A DNA stretch of 64,000 bases from Hyphomonadaceae bacterium (GCA_016791425.1 JAEUMQ010000014.1:108020-172019), one strand, 5' to 3'; shown: positions 17,644 to 27,351, counted from the first letter of the stretch. Made by a program: numbers and translations. The notes: a model not told the origin generated them from the sequence alone.

Positions 17644-17893
17644 GACAGGCCTCTTCAAACGTTCCTTCACCATCGCCGGCCACCGCACCTCGATCGCGCT
17701 GGAGGCGCCGTTCTGGCGCGCGCTGGAGGAGATCGCGGCCCGCGACGGGGTTTCTTTGGCGGGACTCGTGGCGGCGGTCGACCAGGAACGCGCTCAGACC
17801 GGCGCCCAGGGCGGGCTTGCCTCGGCGCTGCGCGTCCATGCGCTCGAGCACGTCTGCCGCAAGCGGGAGCAAACGCCCCCAGCGCCGCCCTGA
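17642..17893 (+). CDS. Ribbon-helix-helix (RHH_4) domain protein
   Basis: This 83-residue protein matches the RHH_4 group: KRSFTIAGHRTSIALEAPFW (6-25) is the beta strand and first helix, and EEIAARDGVSLAGLVAAVD (29-47) is the second helix. These dimeric proteins bind DNA through a beta ribbon, but the targets of the RHH_4 group are not known. The likely start is the ATG at 17642, whose first two bases are shared with the divergent TonB-C-like gene. A longer frame begins at 17498, but its extra residues are the antisense of that gene and look unlike protein. Confidence 0.85.
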   Translation: MTGLFKRSFTIAGHRTSIALEAPFWRALEEIAARDGVSLAGLVAAVDQERAQTGAQGGLASALRVHALEHVCRKREQTPPAPP

Positions 17894-17908
17894 CTTATCG
17901 CGTCGCGC

Positions 17909-18943
17909 TCAGCCGTTCGGGCGGCCGTACACCACCACCGAGAAGAAGCACGGCGCGCGCGTGCACTGGAACATCGTCGCGTCGATCATGAACGGGCCGG
18001 TCCAGGCCGGCTGCGACTGCAGCACCGGATGATCGTCGGTGCTGGTGTCCTGCTGCACGACATTGTTGCTCTGATCGCGGAGCTGAAGATCGAGGTCGGA
18101 GCAATCGTTGTCGCAGACGCCGACGATGCGATAGTCGCCGCCCTGCTCCAGCGTGATCGGGAAGCTCTGGTTGGCGCCCTGCGCCAGGCCGCCGGAGAAC
18201 GGGCCGGCGATCAGGCGGAACCCTTGCGCGCCAAGCGCCTGCTCGGCGACGGCGAGCTGGCTCTGCAGCTGGGCGGCGTAATCCACCTGCTGGCCGCCGG
18301 CGGCGGGCTGGGCCTGCTGAACGGGCGGTGCGAAAGCCTGGGGCGCGGGCTGCTGGACAACCGGCTGGGGCGCGTCTCCGCCGCCCTTGTTCGTAGCGCC
18401 GAGGACGCCGAGGACGACCAGGAGCGCCGCCACGACGCCGCCGCCGATGAGCAGCGGCATCGGCAGGCCGCCCTTCTTGGCCTGGCCGCCGTGCGGCGGG
18501 GCAAAGGCCTGCGGCTGGGGCCGGCGCTGTTCCGGAGGGCGTGCGCCGCCCGAGGCGCCGACCGCGGAACGGACGGCGTTGACGAGATTGTCCCAATCGG
18601 GGTGGCCGGCCTGGCCCTGCCAGGTGGAGAGGTTGGCGGCCTGCACCTCGCCGAAGCCGAACGGCGGGGCGGACGCATCCAGCATGGCCGGGATGAGCTT
18701 GCCGCGCTCCTTGCCCATGCGGGCCTCCTCGCGGACCCATTGCGAACGGGTTGAGTGCTGGCTCCAGAGCACGACGACCGCCGCGCAATTGGCCAGCTTG
18801 CTTTCGATATAATCGGCCCAGGTGGTGCCGGGCGGGATTTCGGTGTCCCAGAAGACGTCGAAGCCCGCCTGGGAAAGCCCGCGGGCGACCTGCTCAGCGC
18901 GCGGCTTATCCTCGCGCGAGTACGAAATGAAGAGATCCGCCAC
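17909..18943 (-). CDS. TIR domain, membrane helix and periplasmic PPC-like domain protein
   Basis: This 344-residue protein has an N-terminal TIR domain (1-130), a Pro/Gln linker, one membrane helix (about 161-184), a second Pro/Gln-rich linker, a short helix (223-240) and a C-terminal beta-rich domain (241-344). The TIR domain keeps FISYSRED at its start and the SQWVREEA motif, whose E72 is the likely NADase glutamate. The outer domain has GGDYRIVGVC, the NDCSDLDLQL motif and WTGPF, with cysteines at 277, 281, 327 and 332; it looks like a PPC-type domain and also occurs alone at 28264-28707. This suggests a sensor outside and a TIR effector inside. GTG start with AAGGAGG 8 nt before it. Not in a known TIR defence system layout (no Thoeris or CBASS partners). 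Confidence 0.85.
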   Translation of the reverse strand: MADLFISYSREDKPRAEQVARGLSQAGFDVFWDTEIPPGTTWADYIESKLANCAAVVVLWSQHSTRSQWVREEARMGKERGKLIPAMLDASAPPFGFGEVQAANLSTWQGQAGHPDWDNLVNAVRSAVGASGGARPPEQRRPQPQAFAPPHGGQAKKGGLPMPLLIGGGVVAALLVVLGVLGATNKGGGDAPQPVVQQPAPQAFAPPVQQAQPAAGGQQVDYAAQLQSQLAVAEQALGAQGFRLIAGPFSGGLAQGANQSFPITLEQGGDYRIVGVCDNDCSDLDLQLRDQSNNVVQQDTSTDDHPVLQSQPAWTGPFMIDATMFQCTRAPCFFSVVVYGRPNG

Positions 18944-19033
18944 TGGTCCCGCCTCCTTGGGGGGCGACTCTTACCACGCGGGACCGCGGATGCGAGCCTC
19001 GGACCTGTGGTCAGGCGCCGTAGGCCGTGCGCC

Positions 19034-19909
19034 CTAAGGCGCCTTCGGATCGGGGCCGAACTTGTTGGGCCCCGCCGTTCCGGGGATCAATGCGAGGACG
19101 AGCATGATCAGGCCGCCGACATAGGGGATCGCGCCAACAAGCACGACCCAGCCGGTGATGTTGATGTCGTGCACGCGGCGGATGGCGACACAGACAGCGG
19201 GGCAGATCAGGGCGAGGACGGCCAAGCCGGTGACGAGATAGACCGGCTGGAAATTGCCGGCGCCGGCGTTCCAGATTCCGTCGAAGATCACGGCGACGAC
19301 GATCACGGCAATCTCGAAAAGCACGAACCACCAATATTCGGAGCGGCGCGCGCGACCGGCGCCGTTCAGGTACATCTGCAAGCACTTCTGGATATAGCCC
19401 CAGGGCGAGAGCTGGCCCGCTGCGGGCGCGCCGGCCTGGTACGCGGGCGGCGATTGATAGCTCGGCGGCGGCGGCGCGTAATGGGGCGGCGGCGCGTAGG
19501 CGGCCTGCGGCGCGGGCGCGCGGGTCACGGCGTCGCGCACGGCGGACATCAAGCGCTGGAAGTCGCGGTCATTGGCGTCGCCGGTCCAGCTGGAGAGATT
19601 GGCGGCCTGCACCTCGCCGAAGCCGAACGGCATCGGCGAGCCGTCGAGCTGCACGGGAATGAGCTTGCCGCGCTCCTTGGCGAGGCGCGCTTCCTCGCGC
19701 ACCCATTGCGAGCCGGTGGAGACTCCACTCCAGAGCACAAGAGCGGCTTTGCAATTGGCGAGCTTCTGCTCGATGTAATCGGCCCAGGTCTGGCCCGGCG
19801 GAATCTCGGTGTCCCAGAAGACATCGAGACCGGTCGCCTGCAGCGCCCGCGCGATCTGTTCGGCCTTGGCGCGGTCTTCGCGCGCATAGGAGACGAAGAT
19901 ATCCGCCAT
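19034..19909 (-). CDS. TIR domain fused to DUF805 membrane domain
   Basis: This 291-residue protein has a TIR domain (1-130) very close to that of the next gene downstream: DVFWDTEIPPGQTWADYIE, SQWVREEARLAKERGKLIP and FGFGEVQAANLS are shared almost unchanged. E72 is the candidate NADase residue. A Pro/Tyr-rich linker (132-165) leads to a DUF805 domain (167-280) with about four membrane helices and the GRARRSEYWWF motif typical of that family. DUF805 is a small integral membrane domain of unknown role. The TIR part is predicted cytosolic. The ATG at 19909 has GAGGGA 5 nt upstream. The gene reads into the TIR-PPC gene after 90 nt, so they may be co-transcribed. Confidence 0.9.
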   Translation of the reverse strand: MADIFVSYAREDRAKAEQIARALQATGLDVFWDTEIPPGQTWADYIEQKLANCKAALVLWSGVSTGSQWVREEARLAKERGKLIPVQLDGSPMPFGFGEVQAANLSSWTGDANDRDFQRLMSAVRDAVTRAPAPQAAYAPPPHYAPPPPSYQSPPAYQAGAPAAGQLSPWGYIQKCLQMYLNGAGRARRSEYWWFVLFEIAVIVVAVIFDGIWNAGAGNFQPVYLVTGLAVLALICPAVCVAIRRVHDINITGWVVLVGAIPYVGGLIMLVLALIPGTAGPNKFGPDPKAP

Positions 19910-19996
19910 GGCGTCCCTCTGCTCAAAATCGAGGGAGCGGTCTAATGCGTTTTGCGACCGGAGGGAAAGAGCGCCGTTTCGTGACGCCGTGTTCAT

Positions 19997-20061
19997 GGGC
20001 CCCGGACTCGTGCTCCTGGGCCCCGGACTCCCCGCTTTCGCCGGCGCCCGGGGACAGGAGC
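19997..20061. repeat. Direct and inverted repeats between GST and TIR genes
   Basis: GGGCCCCGGACTC occurs twice (19997-20009 and 20018-20030). GCTCCTG at 20012-20018 pairs with CAGGAGC at 20055-20061, with further G/C pairing inside. The block lies just downstream of the GST stop, so it may end that operon. It resembles the CCGGGGTCC-type palindromes beside ligA. Confidence 0.5.
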
Positions 20062-20065
20062 ATTA

Positions 20066-20734
20066 TCAGGCGGCGGCCTGGGGCGTCGGCATGACGCGGT
20101 CGGCGTCGGCGATCGGCGGCGGCGTCGATGCGATGTAGCTTGCCCGCTTGGCTTCGCGATCGAGATAGGCCGCGAGACTCTGCAGACGCGCGATGAACTG
20201 GCCGCCCTCCGGCATCTGGCGCGTATAGGTGAGGATGGGCAGCGCGTAGCAATCGGCGAGCGTGAAAGCGTCGCCGCCGAGATAGGGTGTCAGCGCGAGC
20301 GCGCGATCCAGAATTGCGAGATGCTTCTCCACGATCGGAAGCGCCGCATCGATCGCCGCGCGGTCAGGCTTGGCGTCCGGGCCGGAGGGAAAGATGTATT
20401 GGGCGACATAGCGCCAGGTGAGCACCGGCATCACTTCGCAGAGCATGCGCGCCACCCATTGCTCGGCGCGCACATTGGCGAGGAGCTCGCGCGGCATGAG
20501 CGCGGGACCTTCGAACGCCTGATCAATGTAGCTCATGATGGCGCGGGATTCGGAGAGCTCGACATCGCCGCAGCGCATGACCGGGATCTTGCCGAACGGA
20601 TTGAGCGCGACAATGCCCGGCTCGTGCGGGCGCATGCGGCTCGTCTCGAACGCAATCCCCTTCTCGCAGGCGGCCATGCGCACGGCCCAGACGAAGGGCG
20701 ATTGCGGCGCGCCCATGATTTCCAGTTTGGTCAT
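20066..20734 (-). CDS. Glutathione S-transferase family protein
   Basis: This 222-residue cytosolic protein has the GST layout: an N-terminal thioredoxin-like domain (1-77, with NPFGKIPVM at 45-53 including the conserved cis-proline and the glutathione-contact ESRAIMSYI at 62-70) and an all-helical C-terminal domain. It likely conjugates or reduces small electrophiles; the class and substrate are not clear. The ATG at 20734 has AAGGAGAG upstream. It is the third gene after arsR and the SRPBCC gene, with gaps of 11 nt and a 4-nt overlap, so all three are probably one operon. Confidence 0.9.
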   Translation of the reverse strand: MTKLEIMGAPQSPFVWAVRMAACEKGIAFETSRMRPHEPGIVALNPFGKIPVMRCGDVELSESRAIMSYIDQAFEGPALMPRELLANVRAEQWVARMLCEVMPVLTWRYVAQYIFPSGPDAKPDRAAIDAALPIVEKHLAILDRALALTPYLGGDAFTLADCYALPILTYTRQMPEGGQFIARLQSLAAYLDREAKRASYIASTPPPIADADRVMPTPQAAA

Positions 20735-20745
20735 CGCTCTCTCCT

Positions 20746-21228
20746 TCAGGCTCTGGAATTGGCGAAATCGCCGAAGCACTTGTCGAACACGGTCGCCCAG
20801 CCGCCATTGTAGGCGTCGCGGAGCTTCCCGGCTTCGCCGTCCATGCGCTCCCAGTTCTCGTGCGTGAGCGTAACGCGGCAGCTCGCCTCGGTGACGGGGT
20901 CGAAGCGGACGGAGACGTCCGTGTACTGATCTTCAGGTCGGCCGAGGCGCCAACTCATCGCGAGCTTGCGGCCCGGCTCGAAGGTCGTGACCTCGCCCCA
21001 TTCGCGCTCTTCGCCCGATTGCAGCGTCTCGTAGACGCGTCCGCCGACGCGCGGCTCGATGGTGACGCGCACCGTAACTTCGCCGGCCGCGGTGCGGGCG
21101 CGCGTGTGGGTCTCAAGCGGCCACCATTCGCTCACGCGCGCAGTGAAGAGATGGAACGCGTCGGCCGCGGAGCGGCGGACGTCGATCGATTTGACGATGG
21201 GGCCGAGCTCGACGGCGGCTGTGGTCAT
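20746..21228 (-). CDS. SRPBCC (AHSA1-like) domain protein
   Basis: This 160-residue protein has the START/SRPBCC lipid- or ligand-binding fold of the AHSA1 group. Motifs include ARVSEWWPLETHTR (30-43), the VGGRVYE turn and the final GGWATVFDKC helix. These proteins are small cup-like ligand binders and very often occur beside an ArsR regulator, as here. The start codon at 21228 overlaps the arsR stop by 4 nt (ATGA), which shows translational coupling. The natural ligand is not known. Confidence 0.88.
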   Translation of the reverse strand: MTTAAVELGPIVKSIDVRRSAADAFHLFTARVSEWWPLETHTRARTAAGEVTVRVTIEPRVGGRVYETLQSGEEREWGEVTTFEPGRKLAMSWRLGRPEDQYTDVSVRFDPVTEASCRVTLTHENWERMDGEAGKLRDAYNGGWATVFDKCFGDFANSRA

Positions 21229-21551
21229 TGCCTGTCCTCCGATGGGGGTTCGCTTTCGGTCTCGGCGAAGGTCTTGAAGCGCTCGAGCGCGTCGTCCCAG
21301 AAGCCGTCGAGCCAGGTGCGCAATTCCAGAAGGCCGGGCGCGTGGATCCGATAGAGGCGCGCGGTCCCGCGCGGCTCGTCGCGGACGAGATCGGCGTCCT
21401 TCAGGGCCTTCAGGTGCTGGGAGACGGCCGGGCGGCTCACGGGCAGCCCGGACGCGATCTCTCCAACCGAACGGGGGCCGCCGCGAAGAGCCTCGAACAC
21501 CGCCCGGCGGGTCGGGTCGGCCAGCGCGGCGAGCTTTGCTCCGTAAGTCAT
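21225..21551 (-). CDS. ArsR-family winged-helix repressor
   Basis: This 108-residue regulator has the ArsR/SmtB winged helix: ALADPTRRAVFEAL (9-22) then VGEIASGLPVSRPAVSQHLKAL (29-50) as helix-turn-helix and a wing at 53-68. There is no CxC metal site (no ELCVC), so it is of the non-metal AHSA1-linked type. The ATG at 21551 sits just inside a palindromic operator candidate at 21556-21579, so it probably represses its own operon with the SRPBCC and GST genes. Overlaps the next gene by 4 nt. Confidence 0.9.
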   Translation of the reverse strand: MTYGAKLAALADPTRRAVFEALRGGPRSVGEIASGLPVSRPAVSQHLKALKDADLVRDEPRGTARLYRIHAPGLLELRTWLDGFWDDALERFKTFAETESEPPSEDRQ

Positions 21552-21555
21552 AGCT

Positions 21556-21579
21556 AACTGTAAGCTAATACTTACTGTT
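21556..21579 (-). promoter_or_regulatory. Palindromic operator candidate of the ArsR operon
   Basis: AACTGTAAG and CTTACTGTT are inverted repeats (8 of 9 pairs) around CTAATA. The site is AT-rich in GC-rich surroundings and begins only 5 nt before the arsR start codon, a normal place for an autorepressor site. The very short leader implies that transcription begins within or next to it. Confidence 0.65.
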
Positions 21580-21611
21580 GAGTCAAGGCCCCTTGTGCGC
21601 GCCGGGGAGGC

Positions 21612-22073
21612 TCACGCGCCGCGGGCCTCCAGCAGCTTGGTGAGGCGGTCCACGGCCTCGGTGAGGCGGGCGATCTCCTGCTCGCGGAGCAGGTCGATCT
21701 TCTCGTGCAGCGTGGCGATCTCGAGCTCGGCCTTGGTGTTGATCTCGAAGTCCTCGATGTCGCGCTCGCGGTCGATGTCGGACTGCCGGTTCTGGCTCAT
21801 CATGATGATCGGCGCGGTGTAGGCGGCCTGAAACGAGAGCAGCAGATTGAGCAGGATGAAGGGGTAGGGATCGACCGGCCTGCCGGTCGTGGCGTTCCAG
21901 GCGATCCAGGCCAGGAGCAGCACGCTCTGGACGATGATGAAGCGCCACGAACCGACCGCCGCGGCGACCAGATCGGCCGCCCTCTCCGCGACGGTCCGAT
22001 CGTCGGGGCCGGCGCCCCTCAGGCGCGCCTTGGCCCGCGTGCGCAGTTGGCCGACGGTTGCATTGGGATCCAT
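21612..22073 (-). CDS. DUF1003 inner-membrane protein
   Basis: This 153-residue protein has the DUF1003 layout: a cytosolic N-terminus, two membrane helices (about 43-60 and 71-90) with the signature FQAAYTAPIIMMSQNRQ (81-97), and a C-terminal charged helix with the ERDIEDFEINTKAELEI segment and a likely coiled coil (115-150). DUF1003 proteins are uncharacterised. The ATG at 22073 is the first good start. The gene lies 60 nt downstream of the ArsR operator and is divergent from uvrD with a 135-nt gap. Confidence 0.88.
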   Translation of the reverse strand: MDPNATVGQLRTRAKARLRGAGPDDRTVAERAADLVAAAVGSWRFIIVQSVLLLAWIAWNATTGRPVDPYPFILLNLLLSFQAAYTAPIIMMSQNRQSDIDRERDIEDFEINTKAELEIATLHEKIDLLREQEIARLTEAVDRLTKLLEARGA

Positions 22074-22208
22074 GATGTCCGGTCTCCGACTCGCGCCAGT
22101 CTAGCCCTGTCCCGACGGCGCCCGTTCTCCTTTCCCCCGGTTCCTTTCGGCGCGGGGCTCTCGTCCCTACGTTCCACTTTCGTGCTAGAGGTCGCACGCG
22201 GAATCAGA

Positions 22209-24688
<2,480 letters not shown>

Positions 24689-24692
<4 letters not shown>

Positions 24693-24985
24693 TCCGATCG
24701 GCGCAGAGACTGCCGACGATCCTGCGCGGCATGAAACACAGCATCCACGGACAGCAGATCGCCTTCCACTTTATACAACACGATGTGCGGCGTCCGCGTG
24801 ACGACCAATTGTCTGGTTTGTCCAATGCCGCTACGGGGACAGGAGAGTGGAAAGTCCTGCAGCTCGTTCACTCGCTTTCGAATTCGCGCCTCCACGCGCC
24901 TGGCCGCAGCGGGATTGCGATCGGCTAGGTAGGCGTTCATTCGAGCCAAGTCCGCAAGCGCGCGCCGGCTCCAGCGGACCTTCAT
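24689..24985 (-). CDS. ParE/RelE-superfamily toxin (module 1)
   Basis: This 98-residue protein has the RelE/ParE fold: a first helix with WSRRALADLARMNAYL, the AARRVEARIRKRVNEL helix and a beta end that includes HIVLYKVEGDLLSVDAVFHA (67-86). RelE types are ribosome-dependent mRNA nucleases and ParE types poison gyrase; the sequence does not decide which. It follows its antitoxin with a 4-nt overlap (ATGA) and its stop overlaps the uvrD stop on the other strand. It is paralogous to the toxin at 26161. Confidence 0.9.
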
Positions 24986-25203
24986 TTGTCCAGGCGGCGG
25001 AAGAAGGCTTCGACTTCTTCGTCGGTCGCATAATCGTCCGGGGCGCTGAGCCGGGCCAGAAGTTCAGCCTCCTGTTCGGACGTCAGCAGCGAGACCGGTT
25101 CGTCGGCATCGTCGATGAGAAACTGAATCTCGGCGGCGAGGCGATCCTGTTCGTCTTCCGGAAGCGCGCGTAGCCGCTCGATGACACGGTCCAGCTTGGT
25201 CAT
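24982..25203 (-). CDS. Antitoxin of ParE/RelE module 1
   Basis: This 73-residue acidic protein begins MTKLDRVIERLRALPEDEQ and ends DEEVEAFFRRLDK. It pairs with the toxin gene that overlaps its stop by 4 nt. It resembles the antitoxin at 26433 over its whole length, mostly in the first 15 and last 20 residues (DD-YATDEEVEAFFRR against DDFASDEEVEAFFKR). No DNA-binding motif is obvious; the C-terminal helix likely wraps the toxin. The order antitoxin then toxin is typical. Confidence 0.85.
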   Translation of the reverse strand: MTKLDRVIERLRALPEDEQDRLAAEIQFLIDDADEPVSLLTSEQEAELLARLSAPDDYATDEEVEAFFRRLDK

Positions 25204-25293
25204 GCAGGAGAGGTTATCACAATCTGGCGGCGACAGCGAGGGCGCTTGATCGGGCCCATGAGTGCGCTAGAAGCCCGTTGAGGGAGAAACGAC

Positions 25294-26157
25294 ATGACCG
25301 GAAGACTGCTTGCGGCGCTCGCGTGCGCCGCTCTGCTCGGCGCCTGCACGCAGACCAAGGAAGCGGCGCAGGCAACGCCCGCGGCGCCGGACATCAAGCT
25401 CTACACCATGAATTGCGGCGAGATGCACACGAGCGACGCGGACATGTTCGCGGACGATGGCGCCTACAAGAACGTGGCGAAGGACCTCATCGTCCCCTGC
25501 TATCTCATCCGTCATCCGCAAGGCGACCTGATGTGGGACACGGGCCTGCCGCAGGGACTCGCCGACCTGCCGAACGGGATCACCGAAGGCACTTATCAAA
25601 TGCGCATGCCGCACAGGCTGACCGACCAGCTTGCGCAGGTCGGGCTCACGCCGGCCGACATCGAGTACGTCTCGGTCAGCCATAGCCATGGCGACCATAT
25701 CGGCAGCGCCGCGCTCTTCACCAGCGCGACCTGGATCGTCGATGTCGATGAGCGCGCGCACGCGTTCCGCCCCGAGGCGCGAGCGGACATCGAGCGGTTC
25801 GGCTATGCGCCGCTGCAAACGCGCCCGACGCGGCTCATCGAGGGCGACGCCGATTACGACGTGTTCGGCGACGGCTCGGTGAAGGTGATCCAGGCGCCGG
25901 GGCACACGCCGGGACACACGGTGCTGCTTGTGCAATTGCCGCATGCGGGATCGGTGCTGCTCACCGGAGATCTCTGGCACATCGCGGAGAGCCGCGCGGC
26001 GCGGCGCGTGCCGCGGTTCAACACCGATCGGGCGCAAACGCTCGCCACGATGGACAAGGTGGAGCGCATCGCGCGCGAGACAGGCGCGCGCGTCGTCCGC
26101 GAGCACGTGCCGGAGGATTTCGCGGCGATGCCGGCGTTTCCGGCTTACATGAACTGA
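25294..26157 (+). CDS. MBL-fold metallo-hydrolase lipoprotein, AHL-lactonase family
   Basis: This 287-residue protein carries a lipoprotein signal (LLGAC, Cys18) and a metallo-beta-lactamase fold. The zinc motif HSHGDH gives H130, H132, D134 and H135; GHTPGHT and GDLWH add the later ligands. It is closest to the N-acyl homoserine lactonase group, whose members open lactone rings, but many relatives have other substrates and the lipid anchor at the envelope is not usual for AiiA. It is flanked on both sides by paralogous toxin-antitoxin pairs on the other strand, suggesting an acquired block. Substrate is inferred only. Confidence 0.88.
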   Translation: MTGRLLAALACAALLGACTQTKEAAQATPAAPDIKLYTMNCGEMHTSDADMFADDGAYKNVAKDLIVPCYLIRHPQGDLMWDTGLPQGLADLPNGITEGTYQMRMPHRLTDQLAQVGLTPADIEYVSVSHSHGDHIGSAALFTSATWIVDVDERAHAFRPEARADIERFGYAPLQTRPTRLIEGDADYDVFGDGSVKVIQAPGHTPGHTVLLVQLPHAGSVLLTGDLWHIAESRAARRVPRFNTDRAQTLATMDKVERIARETGARVVREHVPEDFAAMPAFPAYMN

Positions 26158-26160
26158 CGC

Positions 26161-26436
26161 TCAGCGCCTATTTTCCCTGTGATGGATGACCGCCGTAATG
26201 ACGAGGCGATCGGCGCGCAGTTCATAGACGAGGAAATACGGGGTTCGGTTGACCCGGAGGATTCTGCGCATCGCGGATCCCGCTGGGCGGCCGATTTCCG
26301 GCCATTGTTCCAAGAGGGTTTGGGCGCCGCGAAGACGTCGCGCTATCTCAGTTGCGCCGGAGGGACTTTCACTGACGACATAAAGGATGGCCTTGCCGAC
26401 GTCCGCGAGAGCCGCGCGACGCCAGACAACCTTCAT
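26161..26436 (-). CDS. ParE/RelE-superfamily toxin (module 2)
   Basis: This 91-residue toxin of the RelE/ParE fold starts MKVVWRRAALADVGKAILYV and ends with YFLVYELRADRLVITAVIHH (67-86), the family's C-terminal beta sheet. It overlaps its antitoxin by 4 nt (ATGA). It resembles the toxin at 24689 in length and in motif order and is 4 nt from the stop of the convergent MBL gene. The target is not predictable. Confidence 0.9.
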   Translation of the reverse strand: MKVVWRRAALADVGKAILYVVSESPSGATEIARRLRGAQTLLEQWPEIGRPAGSAMRRILRVNRTPYFLVYELRADRLVITAVIHHRENRR

Positions 26437-26642
26437 GCGCCGTGGCGCTTGAAGAAGGCCTCTACTTCTTCGTCGGACGCGAAGTCGTCAGGACCGGCGA
26501 TGCGACGCTCGATCTCCGCCCATTGCGCCTGCGTAAGGGCGGGGGCCTCGTCGAGGAGGTCCAATATCTCCTCAGCCAGAGCTTCCTGCGCGGCGGACGG
26601 CAAGGCCCGCAGACGTTCGATCGCAACTTCGAGCTTGGTCAT
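26433..26642 (-). CDS. Antitoxin of ParE/RelE module 2
   Basis: This 69-residue protein is a paralogue of the antitoxin at 24982: both start MTKL then IERLRALP and both end DEEVEAFF. The middle is acidic (EILDLLDEAP). The region before the ATG holds GTGATAC and the first module has GTGATAA at the same place, probable promoter -10 elements on the minus strand, so leader and gene were duplicated together. It is followed by the toxin with a 4-nt overlap. Confidence 0.85.
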   Translation of the reverse strand: MTKLEVAIERLRALPSAAQEALAEEILDLLDEAPALTQAQWAEIERRIAGPDDFASDEEVEAFFKRHGA

Positions 26643-26678
26643 GAGGAAAACGTATCACAGCGGCGGCGCTGTCGCCAG

Positions 26679-27062
26679 TTAGGCGACAAGGACGTCAGTG
26701 AGCGCGAAGTCGCGGCCTTTGAAGAGTAGCGCCTCGCCCGACGTGCGCGCGAGCGCGTAGGCGAAGCAATCGGCGATGTTGAGGCCGGCGGGGTGGCGGC
26801 CCTTGCCGTAGCGATCGAACGCCATGCGCGCGGCGGCGAGCTGCGCGGCGTCGGTCGGCACGACATCGATCAACGACTTGGCGATGAGCTCGTCGAGCCG
26901 TTGAACACCCACGACGCCGCGACGCGCGGCAACGATGCGGGCCTCTAGAAGATTGATCGGCGCCATGATGCGAACCTGCGCCGCGCCGATCGCCTGCTTG
27001 AAGCGATCCTCATCTGGCTCGCCTTCCAGAATGGCGACTATGGCGGACGCGTCGATGACCAT
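26679..27062 (-). CDS. vapC: VapC-type PIN-domain toxin
   Basis: This 127-residue PIN-domain protein is an RNA-cleaving toxin. The catalytic acids are visible: D4 in the MVIDASAIVAIL start, E40 in NLLEARI, and D98 in LNIADCFAYA. The Asp at about 117 (GRDFALTDV) completes the set. It starts on the last base of the vapB stop (1-nt overlap) and follows it in one operon. The family cuts tRNA or rRNA; the target is unknown. Confidence 0.92.
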   Translation of the reverse strand: MVIDASAIVAILEGEPDEDRFKQAIGAAQVRIMAPINLLEARIVAARRGVVGVQRLDELIAKSLIDVVPTDAAQLAAARMAFDRYGKGRHPAGLNIADCFAYALARTSGEALLFKGRDFALTDVLVA

Positions 27063-27316
27063 CAGCGCGGCAGCCCGTCCTCATCGTAATCGAGGATTTC
27101 CTCGGGCTTTCGCGGGTCTATGATCGGGAGCTTGCGGTACTCCTCAGCAATTCTGGTGAGCTCTTCGTAGAGCCCGGGCTCGCGGAGGCGGTTCTGCTCG
27201 CGTTTCAGCTCCTCCTTGAGGGCGGCGGTCACGGCCTCGGTCACGCCCGTGCCGCGGCGGCGGGCGAGCTCACGGGCGAGGCGCTCGGTCTCGGCGTTCT
27301 TGATGTTGAGCGCCAT
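27062..27316 (-). CDS. vapB: VapB-type antitoxin
   Basis: This 84-residue protein starts MALNIKNAETERLARELARR, the typical VapB/PSK ribbon-helix-helix start, with TGVTEAVTAALKEEL following. The acidic C-terminus (PEEILDYDEDGLPR) is the part that would bind and block VapC. The operator would be in the 100 nt upstream, which holds a 17-nt direct repeat at 27316-27351 whose copies are purine-rich on this strand and serve as the ribosome binding site region. Confidence 0.9.
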   Translation of the reverse strand: MALNIKNAETERLARELARRRGTGVTEAVTAALKEELKREQNRLREPGLYEELTRIAEEYRKLPIIDPRKPEEILDYDEDGLPR

Positions 27317-27351
27317 TCTTCCTTCTTCCTACGTTTCTTCCTTCTTCCTAC
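27316..27351 (-). repeat. Tandem 17-nt direct repeat in the vapB leader
   Basis: TTCTTCCTTCTTCCTAC occurs twice (27316-27332 and 27335-27351), 19 nt apart. Read on the minus strand it gives two purine-rich GGAAGAAGGAAGAA tracts just before the vapB ATG, each a good ribosome binding site. It may come from slippage and may affect translation level. Confidence 0.7.

Noticed and set aside
17909..19909. TIR genes as a Thoeris or CBASS system
   Set aside because: No ThsA, nucleotide cyclase, or other partner gene is nearby; neighbours are a ribbon-helix-helix gene and a GST operon.
25294..26157. MBL gene as a secure quorum-quenching lactonase
   Set aside because: The zinc motif and family fit, but a lipoprotein form is unusual and substrate cannot be read from sequence, so only the family is stated.
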